Source: Desulfatiglans anilini DSM 4660
Lineage (GTDB): Bacteria > Desulfobacterota > DSM-4660 > Desulfatiglandales > Desulfatiglandaceae
Assembly: GCF_000422285.1 (NCBI RefSeq)
Contig: NZ_AULM01000003.1
Location: 267,660 to 331,659 of the forward strand
Length of the DNA: 64,000 nucleotides
Reading direction: 5' to 3'
The position numbers and the translations under genes were made by a program. The notes below the pieces were generated by a model. The model was not told the DNA's origin and ran no database searches. It saw only the letters and a list, made by a program, of their open reading frames with translations. Shown one piece after another: positions 45,490 through 53,752 of this stretch (its first letter is position 1; every line of letters starts with the position of its first letter).

Positions 45490-45845
45490 GCCCAAACCAC
45501 GACACTGCACAGGAATCATATCCTATTGATTTCAATAGTTTTTAAGCGGTGCATATGTTTCCGCACCCCTGGGAAGGCCCCGGATTCGGCCCACCTGCGA
45601 ACTCGGCCCGTAAGAAGCCGACAATCCATGCCACGGATCTGGTGAAATCTTAACGAAACGATGTCGGCGGGAGGCAATAAGGGGGAAAGTTGGGGGGCTA
45701 TTTCCGGTATCCGGCTGAACTGCAAACCCGTTACCCTCGTCCGGTGCAGGGAAATCGGGGAGGAAAAACGCTTCCTTTGACATAAACCGCCGCAGGATGT
45801 CGGCTGGCATTAATTTTGATTTTACATCAATAGCTTACATGGAAA
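45490..45845. other. Non-coding stretch with direct-repeat right copy
   Basis: No gene is supported. It includes block one of the right repeat copy (45706-45763). The rest is of mixed composition with an AT-rich part near 45810-45840. Confidence 0.4.
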
Positions 45846-45888
45846 GTGCAGGTGGAGACTGTTTTGCGCCAGGTCGACGCGCCCTCCA
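45706..45888 (+). repeat. Direct repeat, right copy
   Basis: Blocks 45706-45763 and 45855-45888 repeat those at 35549-35731. The second block here reads into the terminase-like pseudogene (TVLRQVDAPSSPLF), whereas the left copy stops after DAPS. Confidence 0.6.
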
Positions 45889-46240
45889 GCCCGCTCTTTC
45901 TTTCCGGATTCCAGGAGATGGGGGTCGGCGAGCGGACGCTGTTGAAGATGATCCTGCGCGTGCATCTGGAACACGTTTCCTATCCGCACATCGCCCGGAT
46001 CATTGCCCTGCTGGAGCGTTACTACACCCCAGCGGGCATCGGCGTGAACAACGGCGGCAACGGTCTGGCCGTGTTCAGGAGCTGCTCACCCTGGACAAGT
46101 ACAAAGGGCTGGAGCTGGAAGGCAGGCTCAAGGGATAAGACTTCGGCGGCATGACCCGGCTGGCGGTGCGGGACGGCAAGGTAATCAAGAAGCGGACCAA
46201 GGAGCTGATGACCAGCCTCATCAACGGGGCTCTAAAATAG
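45846..46240 (+). pseudogene. Terminase large subunit-like fragment, frameshifted and interrupted
   Basis: The restored reading is MGVGERTLLKMILRVHLEHVSYPHIARIIALLERYY, then GVNNGGNGLAV(V)QELLTLDKYKGL, then (Y)DFGGMTRLAVRDG and KKRTKELMTSLINGALK. This resembles the nuclease half of a phage terminase: a D-N-G-G-like turn and a late D-F-G acid. One base is missing at about 46077 (GTGTTCAG for GTGGTTCAG) and a TAA at 46136-46138 stands where Tyr is expected. It ends at TAG 46240 before the family's end. The family call is from memory of the pattern and moderate; that it is broken is clear. Confidence 0.5.
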
Positions 46241-46386
46241 GATATTCGCTTAATCTGTATTTAATTTCATGCGTTATCATGGGAAAGTTTATATGGGTTG
46301 GGTGCACATAGATATGATCTATATGGTAATTATGACCCTTGAAACGATAGAAAATCAGACCGTCATAGGCGCAAACACCCTTCAGA

Positions 46387-46422
46387 TAAAAAAGAGGCTG
46401 CAGCTTGTGACCGCAACCTCTT
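46387..46422 (-). terminator. Intrinsic terminator of tRNA-Arg
   Basis: On the minus strand a 12-bp stem (AAGAGGTTGCGG with CTGCAGCCTCTT, two wobble pairs) and a 7-base loop are followed by a run of T. It lies 9 bp downstream of the tRNA-Arg 3' end. Confidence 0.8.
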
Positions 46423-46430
46423 GATTTTCC

Positions 46431-46507
46431 TGGTGCCCCCGGCGCGACTCGAACGCACGACACCCAGATTAGGAATCTGGTGCTCTATCCACCTGAGCTA
46501 CGGGGGC
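46431..46507 (-). tRNA. tRNA-Arg (anticodon CCT)
   Basis: The minus strand folds as a full cloverleaf: acceptor GCCCCCG with CGGGGGC, D-arm GCTC/GAGC, anticodon stem CCAGA/TCTGG with loop TTCCTAA, T-arm with GTTCGAGTC, and encoded CCA. The 3' end points to the accessory region, which is the usual geometry when a tRNA is an integration site. Confidence 0.95.
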
Positions 46508-46661
46508 GCAAAGTTTTTTTCTACCATAGTATCCCTAAAAGTCAATGCTTTTGAGTGGCGGCATTGAAAAATGTGTTGCCTATGAGGACAGAATCATTAT
46601 AATGATGGGATATGAATCTGATCACAGAAGGGGTCAGATGACGCGATTGCCACAACGGTGT

Positions 46662-46737
46662 GGGGATGTAGCTCAGGTGGGAGAGCGGTACGTTCGCAAC
46701 GTACAGGCCAGGGGTTCGAATCCCCTCATCTCCACCA
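46662..46737 (+). tRNA. tRNA-Ala (anticodon CGC)
   Basis: Acceptor GGGGATG with CATCTCC (one G-U), anticodon stem GTACG/CGTAC with loop TTCGCAA, T-arm GGGGTTCGAATCCCC and encoded CCA at 46735-46737. Anticodon CGC reads GCG. Confidence 0.93.
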
Positions 46738-46932
46738 TATTTTTTTCCTCGTGTACCTTCCAAGGCCGATGTGGCTTTTTCGGCCGGGCAGCGTCCACTC
46801 TCGGGCAGAGGTGGAACGAAAACCGGCGGAGATTGAGACCAGCGGATCACCGACCCGGGTCTCTCCCAGAATCACCCAGCATCTTCTTCTTTCCTTAATC
46901 GCTAGAAACCATTCCTACCGGGGTGAAACCTC

Positions 46933-47523
46933 ATGGGCCGAACTGCTGAAGTATATCGAAAGACCAAGGAAACCGATATCACCTTGAAGCTCGACCTGGA
47001 TGGTCATGGGCAGAGCCGGATCGCCACGCCTGTGCCGTTCATGGATCACATGTTGACCCTTTTCGCTGCGCACGGATTCATGGACCTCCAACTGACCGCC
47101 GATGGGGATACCCAGATCGACGATCATCATACCGTGGAGGACATGGGCATCTGTCTTGGACTCGCGGTACGGCAGGCCCTCCAAGACAAACTCGGCATCC
47201 GGCGCTACGGCGCTGCGTCCGTCCCCATGGACGAGACACTGGTCCGCGTCGTTCTCGATATCTCCGGCCGTCCTTTTCTGGCCTATCGTGTGGCGTTCCC
47301 GGATGCTTTTTCAGGCCGGTTCGATTTCGGGCTTCTCGAGGAATTTTTCCGGGCGGTTGTTCTTCATGCCGGGATCACGCTGCATATCGACCTCCTTGCA
47401 GGAAAGAATGCCCACCACATCGCCGAAGCGGTTTTCAAGGCTTTCGGCCAGGCGATGGACCGGGCTACGATAATCGACCCACGAAGGGAAGGTGCTGTCC
47501 CGTCTACGAAGGGAGCCATTTGA
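46933..47523 (+). CDS. hisB: Imidazoleglycerol-phosphate dehydratase
   Basis: Protein of 196 residues catalysing step six of histidine biosynthesis, formation of imidazole acetol phosphate; metal-dependent, in the cytoplasm. The family's duplicated His-rich metal motifs are both present: DDHHTVEDMG near residues 62-71 and GKNAHHIAEAVFKAFG near 158-172. FMDHML near 36 and PMDETLVR near 97 complete the core. It is the single-domain form, without the phosphatase domain of the enterobacterial protein. It precedes a lipoprotein gene rather than hisH. Confidence 0.96.
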   Translation: MGRTAEVYRKTKETDITLKLDLDGHGQSRIATPVPFMDHMLTLFAAHGFMDLQLTADGDTQIDDHHTVEDMGICLGLAVRQALQDKLGIRRYGAASVPMDETLVRVVLDISGRPFLAYRVAFPDAFSGRFDFGLLEEFFRAVVLHAGITLHIDLLAGKNAHHIAEAVFKAFGQAMDRATIIDPRREGAVPSTKGAI

Positions 47524-47557
47524 GGCCGTAGTGGAAGAAAGGAAAGAGGTTACAGCC

Positions 47558-48253
47558 ATGTTTCACTCATTATTGCTGCGGATCATTTCTGCAGCAGCTT
47601 GTCTTTCGATTTGCATGACTCTTTCAGGCTGCGCTGGTGACCGCAAGGCATCCACCACAATCACTGAGCCAATCGTTATCAAAAAACTCGTTGTTTTCGG
47701 ATTCTCCCGAGCCCTGGCACCCGGTTCGACGCCCGACGTCATTCGAGACCCGATCTCCGGCTCCCTTTTCAGCGCCGAACCCGTTCCGGAAGAGGGTTTG
47801 GCTTTTATGAACGAAAATCTCTTCACCAGGATCCTTGCCCTTGGCAGCTACGAACTGGTCTCCCCAAGCCAGGCGCAGGGGGTTTATCAAAAACTGATCG
47901 CTTCGGGAACGCTCGCCGGGAGGGGCCGACTCGACATGCTGAGGGAGATAGGTCTGGCGTTCGACGCGGACGCGGTGCTCGCGGGCTATCTCTACCGATG
48001 GCAGGAACGGGAAGGCACCGATTTCGCCGTCAATCGACCCGCATCCGTCGCCTTCTCTTTCAATCTTCTCAGCCCCCCCAGCGGAGAACTGATCTGGCAC
48101 AATAAATTCGATAAGACACAGCAGTCGCTGACGGAAAACATATTTGATTTCAAAACATTCATGAAGGGGAAAGGCCGTTGGATGACCGCACGGCAATTGG
48201 CTGAGATCGGCCTCGAGGGGCTGGTTGCAGCCATGCCTCTTGAAGGCGATTAA
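47558..48253 (+). CDS. Putative lipoprotein
   Basis: Protein of 231 residues. The N-terminus is a lipoprotein signal: positive start is weak, followed by a hydrophobic stretch and the lipobox LSGC (Cys25 by my count), so the mature protein should be anchored in a membrane. The remaining sequence looks like a small alpha/beta domain similar to periplasmic proteins of the GNA1162 or TolB-like kind (KKLVVFGFSR...; GLAFDADAVLAGYLYRWQEREGTDFAVNRPASVAFSFNLLSPPSGELIWHNKFDKTQQSL). The ATG at 47558 has GGAAAGAGG upstream. It lies between two his genes with no obvious link to histidine. Confidence 0.75.
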   Translation: MFHSLLLRIISAAACLSICMTLSGCAGDRKASTTITEPIVIKKLVVFGFSRALAPGSTPDVIRDPISGSLFSAEPVPEEGLAFMNENLFTRILALGSYELVSPSQAQGVYQKLIASGTLAGRGRLDMLREIGLAFDADAVLAGYLYRWQEREGTDFAVNRPASVAFSFNLLSPPSGELIWHNKFDKTQQSLTENIFDFKTFMKGKGRWMTARQLAEIGLEGLVAAMPLEGD

Positions 48254-48277
48254 TGGCCCGGATCCCAGTTTATTTTC

Positions 48278-48384
48278 ATCCGGAAATGATTTCCCGGTAG
48301 AGCCCGGTTTCCAATCCGGAAATGAGGATTTTTCCTCACACCCTTCGGGTGCTCAGTCCCACCGCTTTGCGGCGGGTCCCGGTT
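48278..48384 (+). repeat. Dispersed intergenic repeat, copy 1
   Basis: About 107 bases with ATTTCCCGGTAGAGCCCGG, then TTTCCAATCCGGAAATGAGG and two hairpins (CACCCTTCGGGTG; CCGCTTTGCGG). It matches the complement of 60975-61095 at about 80 percent by eye. The hairpins suggest a REP-like mobile or structural repeat. Confidence 0.65.
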
Positions 48385-48408
48385 TGGCCAATATCAAGGA
48401 AATGAAAC

Positions 48409-48449
48409 GTTTGCCCGTGCGGCGACCTGCAGTCGCCGCACGGGCAAAC
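48409..48449 (+). promoter_or_regulatory. 18-bp perfect stem hairpin upstream of hisA
   Basis: GTTTGCCCGTGCGGCGAC at 48409-48426 is followed by CTGCA and its exact complement at 48432-48449. It lies 63 bases before hisA. No T-run follows. Roles could be transcript processing, attenuation or protein binding; it may also be part of the adjacent repeat. Confidence 0.6.
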
Positions 48450-48512
48450 CTGCAGGCTGACGCCGAGCTCGGCCGACAAGACCCTTTTCGGACGAACCTT
48501 TAGAAAAGGAGA

Positions 48513-49256
48513 ATGGAGAGATTGATCATCATACCCGCGATCGACATCAAGGGAGGCCGTTGCGTACGGCTTCAGCAGGGCCTGATGTCGAAAGAAACCG
48601 TATTCTCGAATTTCCCGGAAGAGATGGCGCAACGTTGGGTGGACAAAGGGGCTCAGCGGCTTCACATCGTCGATCTTGACGGGGCGGTCCAGGGTCGTCC
48701 GGTCAATGCCGAAACCATCGCCCGAATCGTCAAGGCCGCCCGGATCCCGGTGGAACTGGGCGGGGGAATCAGGGATTTTGCCACGCTGAAGGCCTACTTC
48801 GACCTGGGCATCGCCTATGCCATCCTTGGGACCGTCGCCTTGAAGAATCCGGATTTTGTAAAAGAAGCCTGCAATGCCTTCCCCGGAAAGATCATCCTGG
48901 GAATCGACGCACGTGGCAATCGCGTCGCCGCTGAAGGGTGGACCGAGGAGTTCGCTGAAACCCCTCTCGAACTCGCCCGCAAATTCGGACCCTTCAACCT
49001 TGCCGCCATCATCTACACGGATATCTTCAGAGACGGTATGCGCACGGGACCCAACACGGAAGCCACCCGTGCCCTGGCGCGGGCATTGGACACCCCTGTC
49101 ATCGCCTCCGGCGGCATCGCCGACATCAGCCACGTGGAAGAACTGCTGCAGATCGAAAAAGACGGGGTCATCGGCATGATCACCGGCCGAGCGCTCTATG
49201 ACGGAACCCTGGACATCGAAGAGGCTATCCGCCTGAGCGTTGAGTTTTCTTCTTGA
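48513..49256 (+). CDS. hisA: Phosphoribosylformimino-5-aminoimidazole carboxamide ribotide isomerase
   Basis: Protein of 247 residues, the ProFAR isomerase of histidine biosynthesis, a TIM barrel. AIDIKGGRCVRL near residue 9 gives the first catalytic Asp, LGGGIRDF near 82 a phosphate loop, TDIFRDGMRTGPN near 170 the second Asp, and ASGGIADISHVEEL near 203 the second phosphate loop. AAAAGGAG precedes the ATG. The last codons contain the -35 of the next promoter. Confidence 0.96.
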   Translation: MERLIIIPAIDIKGGRCVRLQQGLMSKETVFSNFPEEMAQRWVDKGAQRLHIVDLDGAVQGRPVNAETIARIVKAARIPVELGGGIRDFATLKAYFDLGIAYAILGTVALKNPDFVKEACNAFPGKIILGIDARGNRVAAEGWTEEFAETPLELARKFGPFNLAAIIYTDIFRDGMRTGPNTEATRALARALDTPVIASGGIADISHVEELLQIEKDGVIGMITGRALYDGTLDIEEAIRLSVEFSS

Positions 49257-49280
49257 CATAATGACATGAAAGAATATACT
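49253..49280 (+). promoter_or_regulatory. Sigma70-type promoter of yqeY-dnaG-rpoD
   Basis: Perfect TTGACA (49253-49258), 16-base spacer and TATACT (49275-49280). The -35 overlaps the hisA stop codon (TGA 49254-49256). It is the only strong promoter seen before dnaG and rpoD. Confidence 0.8.
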
Positions 49281-49303
49281 GAAAGTTTTCTATGAGGTTT
49301 GAT

Positions 49304-49747
49304 ATGCCTTTGGAAGCCAGGATTGCCGAAGACCTCAAGAACGCTATGAAGCAGAAGGACGAGTTACGCGTCTCCTGTCTTCGTATGCTCAAGACCGCTT
49401 TGAAGCGAAAACGGGTAGAGCTCAACCGGGACCTGACCGATGAGGAAGTGCAGGGGGTGATCGCTTCCGCCGTCCGCCAGGGGCAAGAAGCCGCCGAGGA
49501 ATTCAAGGCTGGGGGACGAACCGATCTTGCTGAGAAGGAAGAAGCCGAGATCCGGATCTTTTATGAATACCTCCCGCGGCAATTGAACCCCGAAGAAATC
49601 GACGCGATCCTGAAAGAGGTCATCGCCGAGACCGGCGCCAACAGCGCCAAGGACCTGGGAAAAGTCATGAAAGCAGCCATGCCCAGGCTGGCCGGTAAAA
49701 CCCAGGGCAAAGAAGTGAACGAGAGGGCGCGGCGCTTGCTCTCTTGA
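49304..49747 (+). CDS. yqeY: GatB/YqeY domain protein
   Basis: Protein of 147 residues of the YqeY family (MPLEARIAEDLKNAMKQKDELRVSCLRMLKTALKRKRVEL...LPRQLNPEEIDAILKEVI), related to the tail domain of the GatB amidotransferase subunit that touches tRNA. The exact function is unsettled. It is a usual neighbour of dnaG and rpoD. The ATG at 49304 has GAGG at 49294-49297; an ATG at 49292 lacks such a site and would lie too near the start of transcription. Confidence 0.9.
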   Translation: MPLEARIAEDLKNAMKQKDELRVSCLRMLKTALKRKRVELNRDLTDEEVQGVIASAVRQGQEAAEEFKAGGRTDLAEKEEAEIRIFYEYLPRQLNPEEIDAILKEVIAETGANSAKDLGKVMKAAMPRLAGKTQGKEVNERARRLLS

Positions 49748-49792
49748 GATTCAGGATTATATTTTTTCGAGGGCCGCGATACACCGATTCTT

Positions 49793-51580
49793 ATGAAGAG
49801 GGTCATGGCCACACTGCAGACAGCCAAGGAAGAAATCCGCCGCAAGGCCGATATCGTAGAATTCATCAGTCAGTTCGTTCAGCTGAAGAAGGCCGGCAAG
49901 GACTTCGTCGGATTGTGCCCTTTCCACGGAGACAACGACCCGTCCTTTACAGTCAGCCCGGACAAGCAGATGTTCCATTGCTTCGGCTGCAAAAAGGGCG
50001 GGGATATTTTCGCCTTCTGGATGGCTTATCACGGCGGCTCTTTCCCGGAGGCCATGAAGGATCTGGCGGAACGCTATCATGTGCCGATCGAGAGCGAGGC
50101 ATGGAGCCCGGCTGATCAGCGCAGGGCGGATAAACGGGAAGCCCTTTTCCGAATCAACGAAGCGGCCGCGGCTTTCTTCGAGTCCAGGCTGAAGGATGGC
50201 GTTGCGGGAAAACCCGGCCGGGATTACCTCCAAAGCCGCTCCGTCTCGGAAGATGTCCGCAGTAGCCTGAGGCTAGGTTACGCACCGGACAACTGGCACG
50301 GGCTGGCGAATGAGCTGAAACGCCGTGGCGCCGACCTGTCGGCCGCCGCGGAGGCCGGCTTGATTGCTCAAGGCGAGCGGCAGGGCTATTACGATCGGTT
50401 CAGAGGGCGGATCATCTTTCCCATTTTCGACACCCGGAAAAAGCTCGTGGGCTTTGGGGGCCGCGTCCTCGGGGATGGCCATCCGAAATACCTGAATACA
50501 CCGGAGACGCCTGTTTTTCACAAGGGCGCCGTCCTGTACGGCCTGCACATCGCCGTGAACCCAATCCGCCAAAGCGGCAGGGTTGTCGTCGTCGAAGGCT
50601 ACATGGATTTCCTGACCCTTTTTCAGGCAGGGCTATCAGAAGTGGTCGCCACTCTCGGAACCGCGCTGACCCGCGAACATATCCGCTCTCTCAAAGGCTG
50701 CGCGAAGGAGGTCTTTCTGGTTTTCGACGCCGATGCTGCAGGCCGCAATGCGGCGCTTCGCAGCCTTCCTCTTTTTCTGCAGGAAGGCATGCAGGCGCGG
50801 GCAGCCGAACTACCCCCGGGTGAAGATCCAGACAGCCTGGTAAGAAAGGGTGGTCTGGCCTCTTTCAACCATTATCTGGAGAATGCCCCTCTGCTTTTCG
50901 ATTTTTTCCTGGCCCACAAGGCCCGCGTCGAAAGTCCCGATCACATCGAAGCACTTATGGCAACCCTCAAAGAGGTCCTGCCGGTCCTGGCCGAAATACA
51001 GGAGGAAGCGCCGCGGAGGCTTTACGTCAAGCGGCTGGCCGAGCACCTCCACCTCCAGGAGGAGATCATCTGGCCTGAGCTTGCCAAGGTCTCCGGTGTA
51101 AAGCAGACGAGCACGCCGCAAGCGGCGCCGATCGAAACCGTTCTGATCGAAAAGGAAACGGCAAAGCGCTTCGGAAGCGACCTGCAGCTCCTGAATCTCG
51201 TCCTCCACCACCCCGAAAAGGCCCTCGAACTGTCAGCTTGCCAGTGGCGATGTCTCGCTGCGGACCGGGCCGTCATCGAAATCATCGAAATCATTTTCAG
51301 ACATTGCGACTCTCGACAGCCACCGAGTTATGAAGAACTGCAAGATCGTCTGGACAGCGACGAGGCCCGGATGATCCTGCGTGAAACCCTCATTCGGCCC
51401 TCGTTTTTTTCCGAGGCGGATGCCCTGTTGGCGGTCACGGAGTTTAAACACCGGATTGAACAGAAGGAGATTGCCGCCTCGATCCAAAAGGCAAAGGCGG
51501 AAGAGGATATAGACATTCATGCACTGGACCGACTCCGCAAGTTGAAGGCACAACGTCTTGCGGAACTTACCAAAGCTTAG
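49793..51580 (+). CDS. dnaG: DNA primase
   Basis: Protein of 595 residues making RNA primers for replication. N-terminal zinc finger: CPFH (Cys42, His45) and CFGC (Cys63, Cys66). The TOPRIM core follows with VVVEGYMDFL near residue 264 and VFDADAAGR near 311. The C-terminal part (about 430-595) is the helicase-binding helical domain. The start is uncertain: ATG 49793 or ATG 49805 (MATLQTAKEEI); neither has an ideally spaced ribosome site. It is 33 bp upstream of rpoD in the classical dnaG-rpoD order. Confidence 0.96.
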   Translation: MKRVMATLQTAKEEIRRKADIVEFISQFVQLKKAGKDFVGLCPFHGDNDPSFTVSPDKQMFHCFGCKKGGDIFAFWMAYHGGSFPEAMKDLAERYHVPIESEAWSPADQRRADKREALFRINEAAAAFFESRLKDGVAGKPGRDYLQSRSVSEDVRSSLRLGYAPDNWHGLANELKRRGADLSAAAEAGLIAQGERQGYYDRFRGRIIFPIFDTRKKLVGFGGRVLGDGHPKYLNTPETPVFHKGAVLYGLHIAVNPIRQSGRVVVVEGYMDFLTLFQAGLSEVVATLGTALTREHIRSLKGCAKEVFLVFDADAAGRNAALRSLPLFLQEGMQARAAELPPGEDPDSLVRKGGLASFNHYLENAPLLFDFFLAHKARVESPDHIEALMATLKEVLPVLAEIQEEAPRRLYVKRLAEHLHLQEEIIWPELAKVSGVKQTSTPQAAPIETVLIEKETAKRFGSDLQLLNLVLHHPEKALELSACQWRCLAADRAVIEIIEIIFRHCDSRQPPSYEELQDRLDSDEARMILRETLIRPSFFSEADALLAVTEFKHRIEQKEIAASIQKAKAEEDIDIHALDRLRKLKAQRLAELTKA

Positions 51581-51613
51581 CGCGCAGCGCACAAGGGCGG
51601 AGGGTGAACTGGA

Positions 51614-53380
51614 ATGGGTAAGAACAACGATATCAACGGATTGAAACGCTTGATCGATATTGGCAAGGACAAAGGATACATCACCTACGAGGAGTTGAAC
51701 GGCGATTTGTCGGACGAACTGATGTCTTCGGAAGACAGCATCGACGATCTGATCATGATGTTCGAAGACCTCGACATCATGGTGGTGGACGAGGCCTCCA
51801 AGGAGCGGATCGAGAAATCCAGGGGCGAGCCCAAAGACAGTCTGATTACGGAAGAGCGGGAAAACTTCCGCGTCGACATCGCCGATTCCGCCTCTCGTGC
51901 ATCGGATCCCGTCAAGATGTACCTGAAAGAAATGGGCTGCATCTCGCTTCTTACGCGTGAAGGTGAGGTTCAGATCGCAAAAAGGATCGAAGCTGGAGAA
52001 AAGGAGGCCTTGAGCGTACTCGTCGAGTGTTCGCTGGGCGTCGAGCACATCATCGAGCTCGGTAGAGAACTCGAGGAAGGGCAGATCAAGCTCCGAGATA
52101 TCATCAACGACCTCGAGGATGATGAGAACTACACGCAGGTCGGCGAACGGAAAGGGTCGTTGATCAACTTGATCAACGACATCGATCAAATCCACAATGA
52201 CATCCAGGGCAGGAGGCTGGAACTGTCCAAAGGGCGATTGTCCGACGAGGAGAAGAAAAAGCTGCAGTCCGAGATCAAAAGCGGGCAAATCAAGATCAAA
52301 GAACTGGTTAATTCCTTCAAATTGGAGAAGGCCCAACTCGATGGAATGTACAAGAAATTGAAGACTTTGGCGAATGAAATCGAGGAATGCGAAAGGCAGA
52401 TCACCGATTGCATGCTCGCTGCAGGAGGGAAACCCATCTCCTATTTGAAGAAGTGCATTGCTAAACTGCCGAAGGTCTGCACCGACGACGAACTTATCAT
52501 GCCCATCGGGATGAAACGGGCGGAGCTCGAAGAACTGAGATGCAAGCTCGAGCATGCGCAGGAGGCCATCCTTCAGGCCAAGCAGCGGACAAACCTCACG
52601 CCCCGACAGCTGAAGGACAAGCTGAGGCGCGTCGAAAGCAGTCTGGACAAAGCCAAGCGCGCCAAATCCGAACTGATCGAGGCCAATCTGCGGCTTGTGG
52701 TCAGCATCGCCAAGAAATACACCAACCGTGGGCTGCAATTCCTTGATTTGATTCAGGAGGGCAACATTGGCCTGATGAAGGCCGTCGACAAGTTCGAATA
52801 CCAGCGGGGGTATAAATTCAGCACTTATGCCACCTGGTGGATCCGGCAGGCCATCACCAGGGCGATCGCAGACCAGGCCCGGACCATTCGCATTCCTGTG
52901 CATATGATCGAGACTATCAACAAGCTGATTCGAACTTCCCGCTATCTGGTTCAAGAGCACGGCCGTGAACCCACCCCTGAAGAAATTGCGGAAAAAATGG
53001 AATTTCCCCTGGAAAAGGTGCGCAAGGTCCTGAAAATCGCGAAAGAGCCTATCTCGCTGGAAACCCCCATCGGAGAAGAGGAAGACAGTCATCTCGGGGA
53101 TTTCATCGAAGACAAACGGATTCTTTCCCCTGGAGATGCCGTCGTCAATTTCAGCCTTTCCGAACAGACCAGGAAGGTCCTCAGGACCCTGACCCCCAGG
53201 GAGGAAAAGGTTTTGCGGATGCGTTTCGGAATCGGTGAAAAGGCGGATCACACTTTGGAGGAAGTGGGCCGCGACTTCAACGTGACACGGGAGCGGATCC
53301 GGCAAATCGAGGCCAAGGCCCTGCGAAAACTCAGACATCCGAGCCGCAGCAAGAAGCTCAAGAGCTTTATCGAGAATTGA
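51614..53380 (+). CDS. rpoD: RNA polymerase primary sigma factor (sigma70)
   Basis: Protein of 588 residues, the main housekeeping sigma factor. Region 1.1-like N-terminus ([28 protein letters not shown]), region 1.2 ([29 protein letters not shown]), a long non-conserved Lys/Glu-rich segment, then regions 2.1-2.4 near 355-430 ([46 protein letters not shown]), region 3, and region 4.2 near 548-577 ([27 protein letters not shown]). All the expected elements of a group 1 factor are present. AGGGTGAACTGG precedes the ATG. Confidence 0.97.
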   Translation: MGKNNDINGLKRLIDIGKDKGYITYEELNGDLSDELMSSEDSIDDLIMMFEDLDIMVVDEASKERIEKSRGEPKDSLITEERENFRVDIADSASRASDPVKMYLKEMGCISLLTREGEVQIAKRIEAGEKEALSVLVECSLGVEHIIELGRELEEGQIKLRDIINDLEDDENYTQVGERKGSLINLINDIDQIHNDIQGRRLELSKGRLSDEEKKKLQSEIKSGQIKIKELVNSFKLEKAQLDGMYKKLKTLANEIEECERQITDCMLAAGGKPISYLKKCIAKLPKVCTDDELIMPIGMKRAELEELRCKLEHAQEAILQAKQRTNLTPRQLKDKLRRVESSLDKAKRAKSELIEANLRLVVSIAKKYTNRGLQFLDLIQEGNIGLMKAVDKFEYQRGYKFSTYATWWIRQAITRAIADQARTIRIPVHMIETINKLIRTSRYLVQEHGREPTPEEIAEKMEFPLEKVRKVLKIAKEPISLETPIGEEEDSHLGDFIEDKRILSPGDAVVNFSLSEQTRKVLRTLTPREEKVLRMRFGIGEKADHTLEEVGRDFNVTRERIRQIEAKALRKLRHPSRSKKLKSFIEN

Positions 53381-53538
53381 GGCCGGGTCAACGGCTCTCA
53401 GACTCGGCGAGGGATCTTGCCTTTGATTCACAGAGTCGTTGATCGTTGGAAATGCCGCCCCGGCATGAGTCGGGCTGGGATTTCCCTTGACAAATCAGGT
53501 GCAAGCCCGCATTTTAGACAGTGGTGGATACATTCAAT

Positions 53539-53614
53539 GGGCCTATAGCTCAGCTGGAAGAGCCACCGGCTCATAACCGGTAGGTCCCTGGTTCGAACCC
53601 AGGTGGGCCCACCA
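53539..53614 (+). tRNA. tRNA with CAT anticodon (elongator Met, or Ile2)
   Basis: Acceptor GGGCCTA with TGGGCCC, anticodon stem ACCGG/CCGGT with loop CTCATAA, T-arm CTGGTTCGAACCCAG and encoded CCA. A CAT anticodon can mean elongator methionine or a lysidine-modified isoleucine tRNA; the sequence alone does not settle it. It follows rpoD by 158 bp. Opposite-strand frames here are shadows. Confidence 0.93.
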
Positions 53615-53752
53615 GACATGTTCAGCAGTCCCGCAGTTTGTCGGGGTATTTAGGATCGTATGGATTTGGATTGAGCCATCTTCGTGGCAAGGCGCATAGC
53701 GAAAGGATGCGCCTTTCACGTTTGTGATCCTCTGCCCCGACCCGGTTACCCC

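Noticed and set aside
46542..46898. Open frames on both strands across 46.5-46.9 kb
   Set aside because: They cross the tRNA-Ala gene and have no ribosome site or motif; the rest of this stretch is intergenic before hisB.
53428..53619. Minus-strand open frame of 63 residues
   Set aside because: It covers the CAT-anticodon tRNA at 53539-53614 on the opposite strand and is a known type of artefact.
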